DNA of 64,000 nt from Flavobacterium sp. UBA2787. Its GTDB lineage: Bacteria > Bacteroidota > Bacteroidia > Flavobacteriales > Flavobacteriaceae. A program made the position numbers and the translations under genes. The notes below the pieces were generated by a model. The model saw only the letters and a program-made list of their open reading frames with translations, was not told the DNA's origin and searched no databases. Positions 35,974-42,852 of this stretch are shown piece after piece (the stretch's first letter is position 1; every line of letters begins with the position of its first letter). The stretch is from positions 372,001-436,000 of the forward strand of contig DEHZ01000015.1 in NCBI GenBank assembly GCA_002352205.1, given 5' to 3'.

Positions 35974-36215
35974 TTCTTTAAAAATTAAAATACTGCCGTT
36001 ACCGCCCGTAAAATAGAAATTAAAAATTGTTGTTGTTTAAGTGGGGTATGATGGTGCGTTTATATTTATTTTCAGAATTTTTGGTATAAAAAATGTTCCG
36101 TTTTGTACCTAAAAGATTGGGTATTAACTCTGAAACAAAAAAAATAATGTTGCTTTATTATATAATAAATACGGATTCAGTCGATGCTGTTCGTGAAGTG
36201 TTTCAAAAAAAAATG
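35974..36215. other. Gene-free stretch between rep-like operon and serine recombinase
   Basis: About 240 bp. A 74-codon frame from 36093 runs through the terminator hairpin into the recombinase gene on the other strand and is not credible. No other structure seen. Confidence 0.5.
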
Positions 36216-36240
36216 GGTCGTGAATTTCACGACCTTTTTT
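36216..36240. terminator. Perfect hairpin at the recombinase 3' end
   Basis: GGTCGTGA - ATT - TCACGACC (36216-36234) flanked by an A run on the left and TTTTTT on the right, so it can terminate in both directions between the plus-strand operon and the minus-strand recombinase. Confidence 0.8.
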
Positions 36241-36856
36241 ATGCAACCATTTTTTTTATTTTTTGTACTGTTCCGCTACTTTTTGAAGTTAGTTTCATAA
36301 CGTTGCGAACCGATTGACCTTGTTTAAGGAATTTAACAATATCGCTATGCTCAGTCAGTAATTTTTTGGTATCTTTTTCTGAACCGACCTTTCTTCCCAG
36401 TTTGCCACCATCACGTATAAACTTGTCACGACCTGAGTTTAAACGTTCTTTAATCATGCTTAATTCTAAGCTTGTAAAAGTTGAAGCAATGCTTAACATA
36501 GTTTGAACCATTCCGTTAATTTCTCCCGATGGGAGTAGGGTATGAAGTTTAAAGTTATCGATTATGATATTGATTTTGTTTTCGTTACATTTTTCTAAAA
36601 ACAAGGCGAAAGATGATATTTTACGGGAAATTCTAGAGATTTCTATGGCGATTATATGTTTTATATCGTTTTTGATGGCATAGTCTAAAATCTCAGCATT
36701 TACCTCATCGTTTTTTGTTCCTGACTTGTAGTATGTGAACTCTTTTACGATGTTGAATTGATTGCCGTAGTTTTTGGTGAGCTCTTGAGACTGGCGTGTA
36801 ACGTCCTGACGATTTTCATTCGTTGAACATCTTGAAATGATGATAGCTTTTTGCAT
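36239..36856 (-). CDS. Serine recombinase (resolvase/invertase family)
   Basis: 205 residues. Resolvase domain with the nucleophile region IISRCSTNENRQ (R-x-S), then HIIAIEISRISRKISSFALFLE, IIDNFKLHTLLPSGEINGMVQTMLSI and the long E helix ELSMIKERLNSGRDKFIRDGGKLGRKVGS. A C-terminal HTH (about 170-205, VRNVMKLTSKSSGTVQKI) should bind DNA. Start ATG 36856; codons upstream lie over the palindrome and promoter. In a tRNA-integrated element a second recombinase may resolve multimers or invert DNA. Confidence 0.92.
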   Translation of the reverse strand: MQKAIIISRCSTNENRQDVTRQSQELTKNYGNQFNIVKEFTYYKSGTKNDEVNAEILDYAIKNDIKHIIAIEISRISRKISSFALFLEKCNENKINIIIDNFKLHTLLPSGEINGMVQTMLSIASTFTSLELSMIKERLNSGRDKFIRDGGKLGRKVGSEKDTKKLLTEHSDIVKFLKQGQSVRNVMKLTSKSSGTVQKIKKMVA

Positions 36857-36870
36857 AACGCTTATGATTA

Positions 36871-36890
36871 ACATTTGTATATACAAATGT
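36871..36890. promoter_or_regulatory. Perfect 20-bp palindrome before the serine recombinase gene
   Basis: ACATTTGTATATACAAATGT, 15 bp upstream of the recombinase ATG. On the minus strand its outer part supplies a TACATTTG -7 element. Size and symmetry fit either an autoregulatory operator or the crossover site of the serine recombinase. Confidence 0.6.
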
Positions 36891-36964
36891 AGTAAAAAAT
36901 TTGATGTGAGCAAACTATTTTTAATTATATTTGATTAATAAATAACATTCTAAAAAAAATATTT

Positions 36965-37453
36965 ATGCCTTTTTTTGTTTTTAATATCAGCAATCATCAC
37001 GAAAATTATTCAGATTACCATGTTAAATTTTTCAATACGGAACTTGAAAAGGATGATTTTATAAATTCTATTTTGGAAGTTGGTGAAAAGGTCTATTTTC
37101 AGAAATCTGATACGTTGTTAGATATTATAAGCAGAATAGCTTTTGATACGTTTGAAAATACGCCAACAACGCATCAGGTTGTAGATGTTTATATGCAGTT
37201 TATTGATAAATTTGGACTGAATTTAGTAAATACAGAGTTTCCAAATGAACTTGTCGGTGTAGAATTTATTAATAATGTTATTATAGAATATGAAAAAATC
37301 TCAAACTATATTATGGACCAAGCTCACGAAACAATGAGCCAAAAAGAATATGTTGACCAACAATCTGATTGGGAAACTAGTTATGATGATGAAACTAGAA
37401 AGTGGGACGATGAAACAGATGGTTCATGGAGAACAGGTAACGACTTTGGTTAA
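36965..37453 (+). CDS. Acidic cargo protein of unknown function
   Basis: 162 residues, acidic, soluble. A helical central part (about 30-130) is followed by a low-complexity Asp/Glu/Trp tail (SDWETSYDDETRKWDDETDG). No family recognised, no signal peptide. It faces the opposite way to the neighbouring cargo genes and starts 108 bp from the divergent recombinase, sharing its palindrome-containing promoter region. Confidence 0.6.
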   Translation: MPFFVFNISNHHENYSDYHVKFFNTELEKDDFINSILEVGEKVYFQKSDTLLDIISRIAFDTFENTPTTHQVVDVYMQFIDKFGLNLVNTEFPNELVGVEFINNVIIEYEKISNYIMDQAHETMSQKEYVDQQSDWETSYDDETRKWDDETDGSWRTGNDFG

Positions 37454-37456
37454 ATT

Positions 37457-38473
37457 TCAGTATTTGGGCCAAGTTGAGGAAATGTAATCACTGTTTCCAG
37501 TACCTATAGGTAATCTATCAACACAATGAGGTTCTGGATTAAAAACAGCTTCCTTTTGTAGAATGAAATTAATTAAGGGAATTGAAATTTCAGTTCCTAC
37601 CGCTTTTCTCATTTTAATAAGTAACCAACCAACATCTATGATTTGATTTAACCATATTGTAGCTTCTTCTATAGTTACAATTAGAGAAGGCGGGTCGAAA
37701 TGCATCAAGTGATTTCGAAGTTCTCTTAAATTATGGAAACTTGGTAAATATTTTTCTGCTCCTAAATGATTTCCAGAAATTTGATAAATCCATCCTAATT
37801 TATCCTCAAACCTTCTCCCATGCCTCTCACCAAGTTTTTCTTTTTGAAAATTCCAATTTGCTAAAGGATTATATTCAGCCATTATATATATTTGATTAAG
37901 GGTTATCTCAACTAATGAAATGCTATCACTAATTAAACTTCTTAATTCAAAAAACCAGTCATCAGTTAGAGAATCTGCTGAATTTTCAATGAGTTTTGTT
38001 CTAATTTTGGTTATTCTTTGCAATAATTGAGGTTGTAGGGATGTAAATGTATGCCCCTCTCTTATAAGTTTTGGAGATATGGGATATTTTTCCCCAAAGA
38101 TTTGTTTAATGTAGCCATCTGCGATTGCTAAACCATGGGGAGCAGTCTCATCATGTTTATGGAAATTTATTTTACCTTCAAACACTCCATCAAGCCAAAA
38201 GCTTTTCATTACAGGCAAATTAAATGCTGTTGGATTGAAGTGCCCTTCATTTCTAATAAACTCAGAAATGTAATGATAATTTATTTTATTACTAATGATG
38301 TCATTATTAGCATGGTCTTTACCTTTTACTCTGTAAAAATTTTTATCTTTTCGCCATTGATTAGCTGATTTACTAGTGTTAAAAAATTGATTTGTTATTA
38401 GTAAAGAAGCTTCTGTAACCGCTCCTGAGCGGGGTGTCTCAGAAAGAATGATGTATGGATGATTATTACGCAT
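37457..38473 (-). CDS. Candidate HEPN-type cargo protein
   Basis: 338 residues from ATG 38473. The N-terminal half (1-150) is unrecognised. The C-terminal half is helical and contains LRELRNHLMHFDPP with Arg253-Asn-x3-His258, the R(N)x4H motif of HEPN ribonuclease and nucleotidyl-binding folds, preceded by long helices (about 170-205). HEPN proteins are frequent in toxin-antitoxin and anti-phage systems. Position inside a mobile element next to a DUF2971 gene fits a defence or abortive-infection role. The motif is seen; the fold and activity are inferred. Confidence 0.55.
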   Translation of the reverse strand: MRNNHPYIILSETPRSGAVTEASLLITNQFFNTSKSANQWRKDKNFYRVKGKDHANNDIISNKINYHYISEFIRNEGHFNPTAFNLPVMKSFWLDGVFEGKINFHKHDETAPHGLAIADGYIKQIFGEKYPISPKLIREGHTFTSLQPQLLQRITKIRTKLIENSADSLTDDWFFELRSLISDSISLVEITLNQIYIMAEYNPLANWNFQKEKLGERHGRRFEDKLGWIYQISGNHLGAEKYLPSFHNLRELRNHLMHFDPPSLIVTIEEATIWLNQIIDVGWLLIKMRKAVGTEISIPLINFILQKEAVFNPEPHCVDRLPIGTGNSDYISSTWPKY

Positions 38474-38511
38474 ATAATTAAAATTTATTATGTAAATATA
38501 ATTAAACACGT

Positions 38512-38649
38512 ATTGATAATTTAAAAGACTTGATAAAACTATAGATTGTCTTATTTTTTATCAAAGAAATAGATTGATACGGTAACAATGTATCATTAAA
38601 CTGCATTATAGATTTATTTTGATACAGTAAAGCTATTGATACATATCAT
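38512..38649. repeat. TTGATAC repeat cluster between the two cargo genes
   Basis: Eight TTGATA(C)-like motifs in 137 bp, in both orientations: TTGATA at 38513 and 38530, TATCAA at 38559, TTGATAC at 38574, GTATCAT at 38590, TTGATAC at 38619 and 38636, TATCAT at 38644. Lies in the 175-bp gap upstream of the HEPN-type gene. Candidate operator array or iteron cluster. Confidence 0.55.
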
Positions 38650-39485
38650 TAAAATATTACTTGGTTTGAGGGCTGTTGAATTGTAGGTTTTATGTAATAA
38701 GAATCCATTTTCCCGATAGTATAATTCATAAATGCTTTTGCCCAAATAAAGTCTTTATTATTTTTTAAAAGATGTACCAATGTTCCAGCGTTATCATGGT
38801 CGATTTTTTCACCTAAAATTATTCCTTGCAAAGCTTCAGGATTAAATGGAATTGCCCTAGGCGAGTTTGGGTTAAAGAACTCTATTGAGTATCTAATTTC
38901 TTTTTCGTCTTGCCAATCCAATAGTTTGCTGTTTATTATTTTTTCTCTGTCAAAATCATTTACACAGACCTTATTATTTACAAAACTTATGTTTATTGAA
39001 TGTGGAAATTCAGAATAAATTATATCAGATTCCAATATATGATAACCAAAACTGTTTTTAGAGAAACTATTATAAAGAATTTCTTTGTCAAAAATCAAAC
39101 AAATTCCAGAATGAGATTCAGCATAGTGTGACCACATTCTTGTATCTAAATAGCTTTTTGAAAAACTACAAATACCAAATTTTTCTTTTATACTTTTTTG
39201 TAAACACTCAGTAATGTCTCTTAATATAAAGTTAACATCTATACCAAGACGTATAATTTTTTCTTTTACTGCTGTGTTAATTAGTAAATCATTCTGATAA
39301 AAGTCGATTAAAGCATCACTCGTTGGCAAATCACCTCCTATAAAATTAATGTCAAATTTACTTTCAAATGGGTCATTTAGATTATGTGGACTGCCAAACC
39401 AGAGTTCATTTTTTATTAAACATTTGAGAGTATTTACTCCAAACGGCACATACTTATATATGTAATTATCGTTATGATTTAGCAT
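38649..39485 (-). CDS. DUF2971 protein
   Basis: 278 residues. DUF2971 hallmarks: N-terminal YKYVPF...LKCLIKNELWFGSPHNLNDPFES in spaced form (NDPFES at 37-42), FGICSFSKSYLDTRMWSHYAESHSGICLIFD in spaced form (WSHYA at 118-122), and DEKEIRYSIEF toward the C terminus. The family is widespread in accessory DNA and its biochemical role is not established. Same strand as the HEPN-type gene downstream. Cytoplasmic. Confidence 0.82.
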   Translation of the reverse strand: MLNHNDNYIYKYVPFGVNTLKCLIKNELWFGSPHNLNDPFESKFDINFIGGDLPTSDALIDFYQNDLLINTAVKEKIIRLGIDVNFILRDITECLQKSIKEKFGICSFSKSYLDTRMWSHYAESHSGICLIFDKEILYNSFSKNSFGYHILESDIIYSEFPHSINISFVNNKVCVNDFDREKIINSKLLDWQDEKEIRYSIEFFNPNSPRAIPFNPEALQGIILGEKIDHDNAGTLVHLLKNNKDFIWAKAFMNYTIGKMDSYYIKPTIQQPSNQVIF

Positions 39486-39594
39486 AGCCCAGTTTTATAA
39501 TTCATCCTTTTTTTTATTTCAATAGTGTTTATATTATGTTTTTTTATGCATAAAATTGATGCTTGGGTTCTATCAAATTTTATTAGTATTGTTA

Positions 39595-39634
39595 AGTGGC
39601 TCGATGTTTTCCGGCGGAAAACGATCGAGCCGCT
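39595..39634. other. Long GC-rich stem-loop in the integrase-DUF2971 gap
   Basis: GGCTCGATGTTTTCC (39598-39612) pairs with GGAAAACGATCGAGCC (39616-39631) with a single bulged base and a GGC loop; the outer AGT/GCT extends it. No T run follows on either strand, so it does not look like a terminator. Candidate origin or nick site for the HUH protein, or a protein-binding site. Confidence 0.55.
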
Positions 39635-39701
39635 ATCAATCTTTTATAAAATCTCTTATGAGTTTTATGTTTGTATTTGAATACTAATGTATGGAATTTA
39701 A

Positions 39702-41099
39702 TTAATATTTAAAAAGTTTTGATTTTTTGGAGTTCACTTGTTTAATCAGTTTAACAGCTCTGTCATTTAAAGTAGATTTATCATAACCATCCAATACAGA
39801 AACGTTTTTTATTTTCGGATGTGTGATTGGTTCTATAGCATCATTTTGAATTCCTAATTGTTTTAAATTTGTTATGAAAGTCCTTCTACAATCATGCGGA
39901 CCAAAAAGTTCATGTTGTTTCTTTTTTTCAATTTTAGGTTCATCAACCAAATAGTATTTTGTTTTAGTTATAGTTTCGTTATCAAATTTTAGATGTTTCA
40001 AAAACTTTTTTATAACTTTCCTGATATTCGGTTGTGATGTGAACTTTGGAAATTGGTTATTGTTTAATTCTAAAATCATTTTAACGGGTTTCAATATTGG
40101 AATGGTAGTAATCAATTCTTCAACATTTTCGTTTGATTTTCTGATTTTAGTTGTGAAACAATGGTATTTTTTTGAATCGTGGACTATAATTTCAGGCTTT
40201 AATTCATAAAGGTGGGTCATGTCTCCAATTCTTAATCCCGTGAATGAAGATAAAATAATATAGTTTTTAGCGTGCGTGAATTCTTGAGAGTGGCTTGTAT
40301 CAGTGTTGATTATAACGCTTAATTGTTCTTCGTTCAAATAAGTTTCGTAAGTCGATTTATTAGTTGCAATTTTCAAACTTTTTTTAGAATAGTCTATATT
40401 GATTTTTATATTTTCTTCTTTTGCACAGTTAAAAATTGCTCTAATCGACCTGAACTCTTTATTCATAGTTGTTTGAGTATAATAGTTTCCATTGTCTTCC
40501 ATGTGGAAATTATTAATAGTTTTGAAGTAATCCCAATATTGTTCCTCTGTAATATCACCAAATGTTAGCGTGGAGTTATTGTAAGTGTCATATCTCTTTA
40601 ACCTGTTGGCAACCGCTTGATATTGATTGCCTGTTGAAGTATCCCAATGTCCTAGTTCATTGTTAGACAAACTCGTTCTTTTGGCAATGAGTTTTTCAGT
40701 ATATTCAACAATACCTATGTGAATAGAGGCTTTTGATGTTCTATTTAATTTTTCTTCTATTAATTGTTTTAACTCTTTAGTGCTTGGGTCCCTGTCAAAA
40801 GTATTTCTAAAATATGAAAGTTGGTCGTAAGAAGCTTTTTCAATTTTATCTAGTAAAACATTTAAATCTCTTCCAAATCTTTTGACATATGTCTGATTTG
40901 CTCTGTAAATTGGCTGGTCGTTCCAATATTCTTTTTTTAAATTCCATTTAGTTGAAATTCTAAGTGGTACGTAGTTAAATTTGTTGAGCTTATAGTTGTA
41001 GGTTTTGTATCCATAAGACAAATTAAAAAAAATCAAATGTTCACCTAATTTATTCGGTTTTGATTCTAAATTAAAAAAATGAGTAGGTTTCTTCATCAT
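39702..41099 (-). CDS. Tyrosine recombinase (integrase) of the element
   Basis: 465 residues. An N-terminal arm-binding and SAM-like region (to about 240) is followed by the catalytic domain: first Arg in SSFTGLRIGDMTHL, His402-x2-Arg405 in GPHDCRRTFIT, His427 in THPKIKN and the nucleophile Tyr439 in LDGYDKSTL. All catalytic residues appear present, so the gene looks active. It is the last gene before the right attachment site and reads inward. The family is the Bacteroidota phage-integrase type that uses tRNA targets. Confidence 0.92.
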   Translation of the reverse strand: MMKKPTHFFNLESKPNKLGEHLIFFNLSYGYKTYNYKLNKFNYVPLRISTKWNLKKEYWNDQPIYRANQTYVKRFGRDLNVLLDKIEKASYDQLSYFRNTFDRDPSTKELKQLIEEKLNRTSKASIHIGIVEYTEKLIAKRTSLSNNELGHWDTSTGNQYQAVANRLKRYDTYNNSTLTFGDITEEQYWDYFKTINNFHMEDNGNYYTQTTMNKEFRSIRAIFNCAKEENIKINIDYSKKSLKIATNKSTYETYLNEEQLSVIINTDTSHSQEFTHAKNYIILSSFTGLRIGDMTHLYELKPEIIVHDSKKYHCFTTKIRKSNENVEELITTIPILKPVKMILELNNNQFPKFTSQPNIRKVIKKFLKHLKFDNETITKTKYYLVDEPKIEKKKQHELFGPHDCRRTFITNLKQLGIQNDAIEPITHPKIKNVSVLDGYDKSTLNDRAVKLIKQVNSKKSKLFKY

Positions 41100-41111
41100 A
41101 ACATAAAAAGG

Positions 41112-41131
41112 CGTAGTAAATCACGTAGCAA
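41112..41131 (+). repeat. Candidate integrase arm-binding repeat, right end
   Basis: CGTAGTAA (41112-41119) and CGTAGCAA (41124-41131), 12 bp apart, just upstream of the integrase start and 127 bp inside attR. Same sequence, spacing and orientation as the pair near attL. Confidence 0.7.
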
Positions 41132-41257
41132 AAATATATAATAATTTGAAGTTTTACAAAGTTTTTTGAGGTGTAGTGAAAAATAAATTTTATCTAAATC
41201 CTTTAAATATAAGAGGGTTATAGGTTTTATGAAGTAAGTTGAGGTGCTGAGGTATTT

Positions 41258-41273
41258 GTCCTTGTGGACCAAC
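41258..41273 (+). other. attR core
   Basis: GTCCTTGTGGACCAAC, an exact copy of the tRNA-Gln 3' end, not part of a complete tRNA here. Confidence 0.9.
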
Positions 41274-41278
41274 AGACA

Positions 41279-41306
41279 AACCCACTTTAACGAGTGGGTT
41301 TTTTGT
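41279..41306 (+). terminator. Original tRNA-Gln terminator, displaced by the insertion
   Basis: AACCCACT - TTAACG - AGTGGGTT (41279-41300) followed by TTTTT, 5 bp after attR. It has no transcription unit of its own now, which supports insertion of the element between it and the tRNA. Confidence 0.8.
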
Positions 41307-41321
41307 TTTTAAAGCATAAAA

Positions 41322-41349
41322 AATCCCGTCTTACGAACAAAACGGGATT
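41322..41349 (-). terminator. Terminator of the universal stress protein gene
   Basis: On the minus strand AATCCCGT...ACGGGATT with a 12-base loop, followed by TTTTTTA. Confidence 0.8.
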
Positions 41350-41368
41350 CAATAAAAGTTTTGGTAGA

Positions 41369-42193
41369 TTATATTTTGAAAGTTAAAACCGGTTTAACAG
41401 CATGATTTACTAAGTCTTCACTAATACTTCCATTGAAAAAGTGAGAAAGCCCTTTTCGTCCATGCGTACACATTCCAATTAAGTCGGCATTTATACTGTT
41501 AGCAAAATTTAAAATTCCTTTTTCAACATTAGCATCATTAAAAATATGTGTTGAATAACTGTTAATTTGAAATTGAGCAACAAATTTGTCCATTATTTCT
41601 TGGGCAACCAAAGTTGATTTAAAACTATTTGGCGTATTAATCATTACCAAATTTAGTTCTGCACCAAATTTATTGGCAGCTTCAACCACTTTTGCAAAAG
41701 GTTTTTTTACTTCGTCTGCAAAATCAGAAGCAAAAACAAATTTCTTAATATTAAAATCAGGTATTTCTTTTTTGATAATTAAAACCGGAACTTCCGAATG
41801 ACGAACAACTTTTTCAGCATTAGAACCAATAAACATATCTTTAAATCCACTGGCACCGTGCGATCCCATTACGATCAAATCTACGTCGTTCTTTTTGCTC
41901 AAGTTAATGATTCCGTCAAAAGCCAATTCAAACTGAATGATTTCAGATACTTTTAAGCCTTCTAAATACGGTGCGTCCATCAAGCTTTCTAGTTTGTTAA
42001 TAGCTGCGTTTTTAAAGAACATAAGTTCAGGTATGGCATGTGCACTATTTACAGCATCACCAGATTGCGAAGGCAATTCTAACATGTGAAGTAAAATAAT
42101 TTCACCATCATGTTTTTTTGCTATTTGAGCCGCTACTTTTAGGGCATATTCTGCGTGTTGAGAAAAATCGGTTGGAATTAAAATTTTTTTCAT
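41369..42193 (-). CDS. Tandem-domain universal stress protein
   Basis: 274 residues made of two UspA domains. The first has ILIPTDFSQHAEYALKVAAQIAK in spaced form and the ATP-binding loop MGSHGASGFKDMFIGSNAEKV; the second keeps CTHGRKGLSHFFNGSISEDLV. Cytoplasmic. UspA proteins bind ATP or AMP and help in stress survival; the specific role is unknown. First gene right of the integrated element, transcribed toward it but insulated by its own terminator. Confidence 0.93.
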   Translation of the reverse strand: MKKILIPTDFSQHAEYALKVAAQIAKKHDGEIILLHMLELPSQSGDAVNSAHAIPELMFFKNAAINKLESLMDAPYLEGLKVSEIIQFELAFDGIINLSKKNDVDLIVMGSHGASGFKDMFIGSNAEKVVRHSEVPVLIIKKEIPDFNIKKFVFASDFADEVKKPFAKVVEAANKFGAELNLVMINTPNSFKSTLVAQEIMDKFVAQFQINSYSTHIFNDANVEKGILNFANSINADLIGMCTHGRKGLSHFFNGSISEDLVNHAVKPVLTFKI

Positions 42194-42298
42194 AAAAAGT
42201 CGTGTAAAATAGATTGGTTTATTTAGGTTGTTTTAGAATATAAAGGTACAAATATTTTTATCATTTTACAATGAATTTTCAATTATAAAAAAAATCAC

Positions 42299-42306
42299 TA
42301 TATTTG
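42299..42306 (+). promoter_or_regulatory. -7 promoter element of rimP-nusA-infB
   Basis: TATATTTG fits TAnnTTTG; the -33 region is poor (TTTTC). Transcription would start around 42312, just before the leader hairpin. Confidence 0.55.
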
Positions 42307-42332
42307 CACCGTTATTTGATTAAAAAGTAAAT

Positions 42333-42358
42333 AATGAGGCACGCATTGCGTGCCTCTT
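42333..42358 (+). terminator. Leader hairpin (attenuator-like) before rimP
   Basis: GAGGCACGC - ATT - GCGTGCCTC (42333-42353), a perfect 9-bp GC-rich stem followed by TTTTTAT, placed between the promoter and the rimP ATG at 42370. It has the form of an intrinsic terminator inside a 5' leader. Confidence 0.75.
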
Positions 42359-42369
42359 TTTATAAAAAT

Positions 42370-42834
42370 ATGATATTTAAAGATAAAGTTGTTGCCTTAT
42401 TAAATCAGGGGTTGAGTGAAAAACCTTCTGTTTTTTTGATTGATTTAACCATTACAGATGCTATGAAAATTATAGTTACGTTAGATGGTGATCAAGGAGT
42501 TACACTGCAAGATTGTATCGATATTAACAGAGCAATTGAGAATAATTTAGATAGAGAAGAGCAAGATTTTTCAATCGAAGTGGCTTCTGCCGGTGTTTCA
42601 ACTCCACTAAAATTAGTAAGACAATACAAAAAAAACATAGGAAGAACGTTAAAAGTTAAAACCGCAACAGAAGTAATAGATGCTGTTTTAGCCAATGCAA
42701 ACGACGAATTTATTACTTTGACTTGGACGGCAAGAGAGCCCAAAAAGATTGGTAAAGGAAAAGAAACGGTAGAAAAAAAGATTGAGCTACCTTATTCGGA
42801 AATTAAAGAAGCAATAGTGACAATAACATTTTAA
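42370..42834 (+). CDS. rimP: Ribosome maturation factor RimP
   Basis: 154 residues, needed for 30S subunit assembly. Typical order: [13 protein letters not shown], then [25 protein letters not shown] in spaced form, [26 protein letters not shown] in spaced form, and a C-terminal Sm-like barrel. Start ATG 42370 (MIFKDK); the earlier ATG at 42334 lies inside the leader hairpin and adds residues not expected in RimP. First gene of rimP-nusA-infB, the usual order. Confidence 0.92.
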   Translation: MIFKDKVVALLNQGLSEKPSVFLIDLTITDAMKIIVTLDGDQGVTLQDCIDINRAIENNLDREEQDFSIEVASAGVSTPLKLVRQYKKNIGRTLKVKTATEVIDAVLANANDEFITLTWTAREPKKIGKGKETVEKKIELPYSEIKEAIVTITF

Positions 42835-42852
42835 AAACACAAGTAGTTTAGC

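Larger units (their letters stand above)
34323..41273. mobile_element. Integrative element of about 6.95 kb inserted in tRNA-Gln
   Basis: Bounded by a 16-bp direct repeat GTCCTTGTGGACCAAC, once as the 3' end of tRNA-Gln (34323-34338) and once at 41258-41273. A tyrosine integrase lies next to the right end and an Xis-like HTH gene next to the left end, with similar paired CGTAGTAA repeats inside both ends. Contents: HUH Rep-like protein, two small ORFs, serine recombinase, three cargo genes and the integrase. There are no capsid, portal, relaxase-coupling or type IV secretion genes, so it is most like a small mobilizable or satellite element. An intrinsic terminator right of 41273 is the tRNA's original one. 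Confidence 0.9.

Noticed and set aside
36093-36317. 74-codon plus-strand frame
   Set aside because: It reads through a perfect terminator hairpin and into the opposite-strand recombinase gene, with no protein-like character.
41258-41273. Second tRNA gene at the right end of the element
   Set aside because: Only the 16-bp 3' end is present; no D arm or anticodon arm upstream, so it is attR.
34323-41273. Prophage
   Set aside because: No capsid, terminase, portal or tail genes; too short for an autonomous tailed phage.
42334-42369. Upstream ATG extending RimP
   Set aside because: The ATG lies within the leader hairpin and the added residues are encoded by the stem; RimP similarity begins at 42370.
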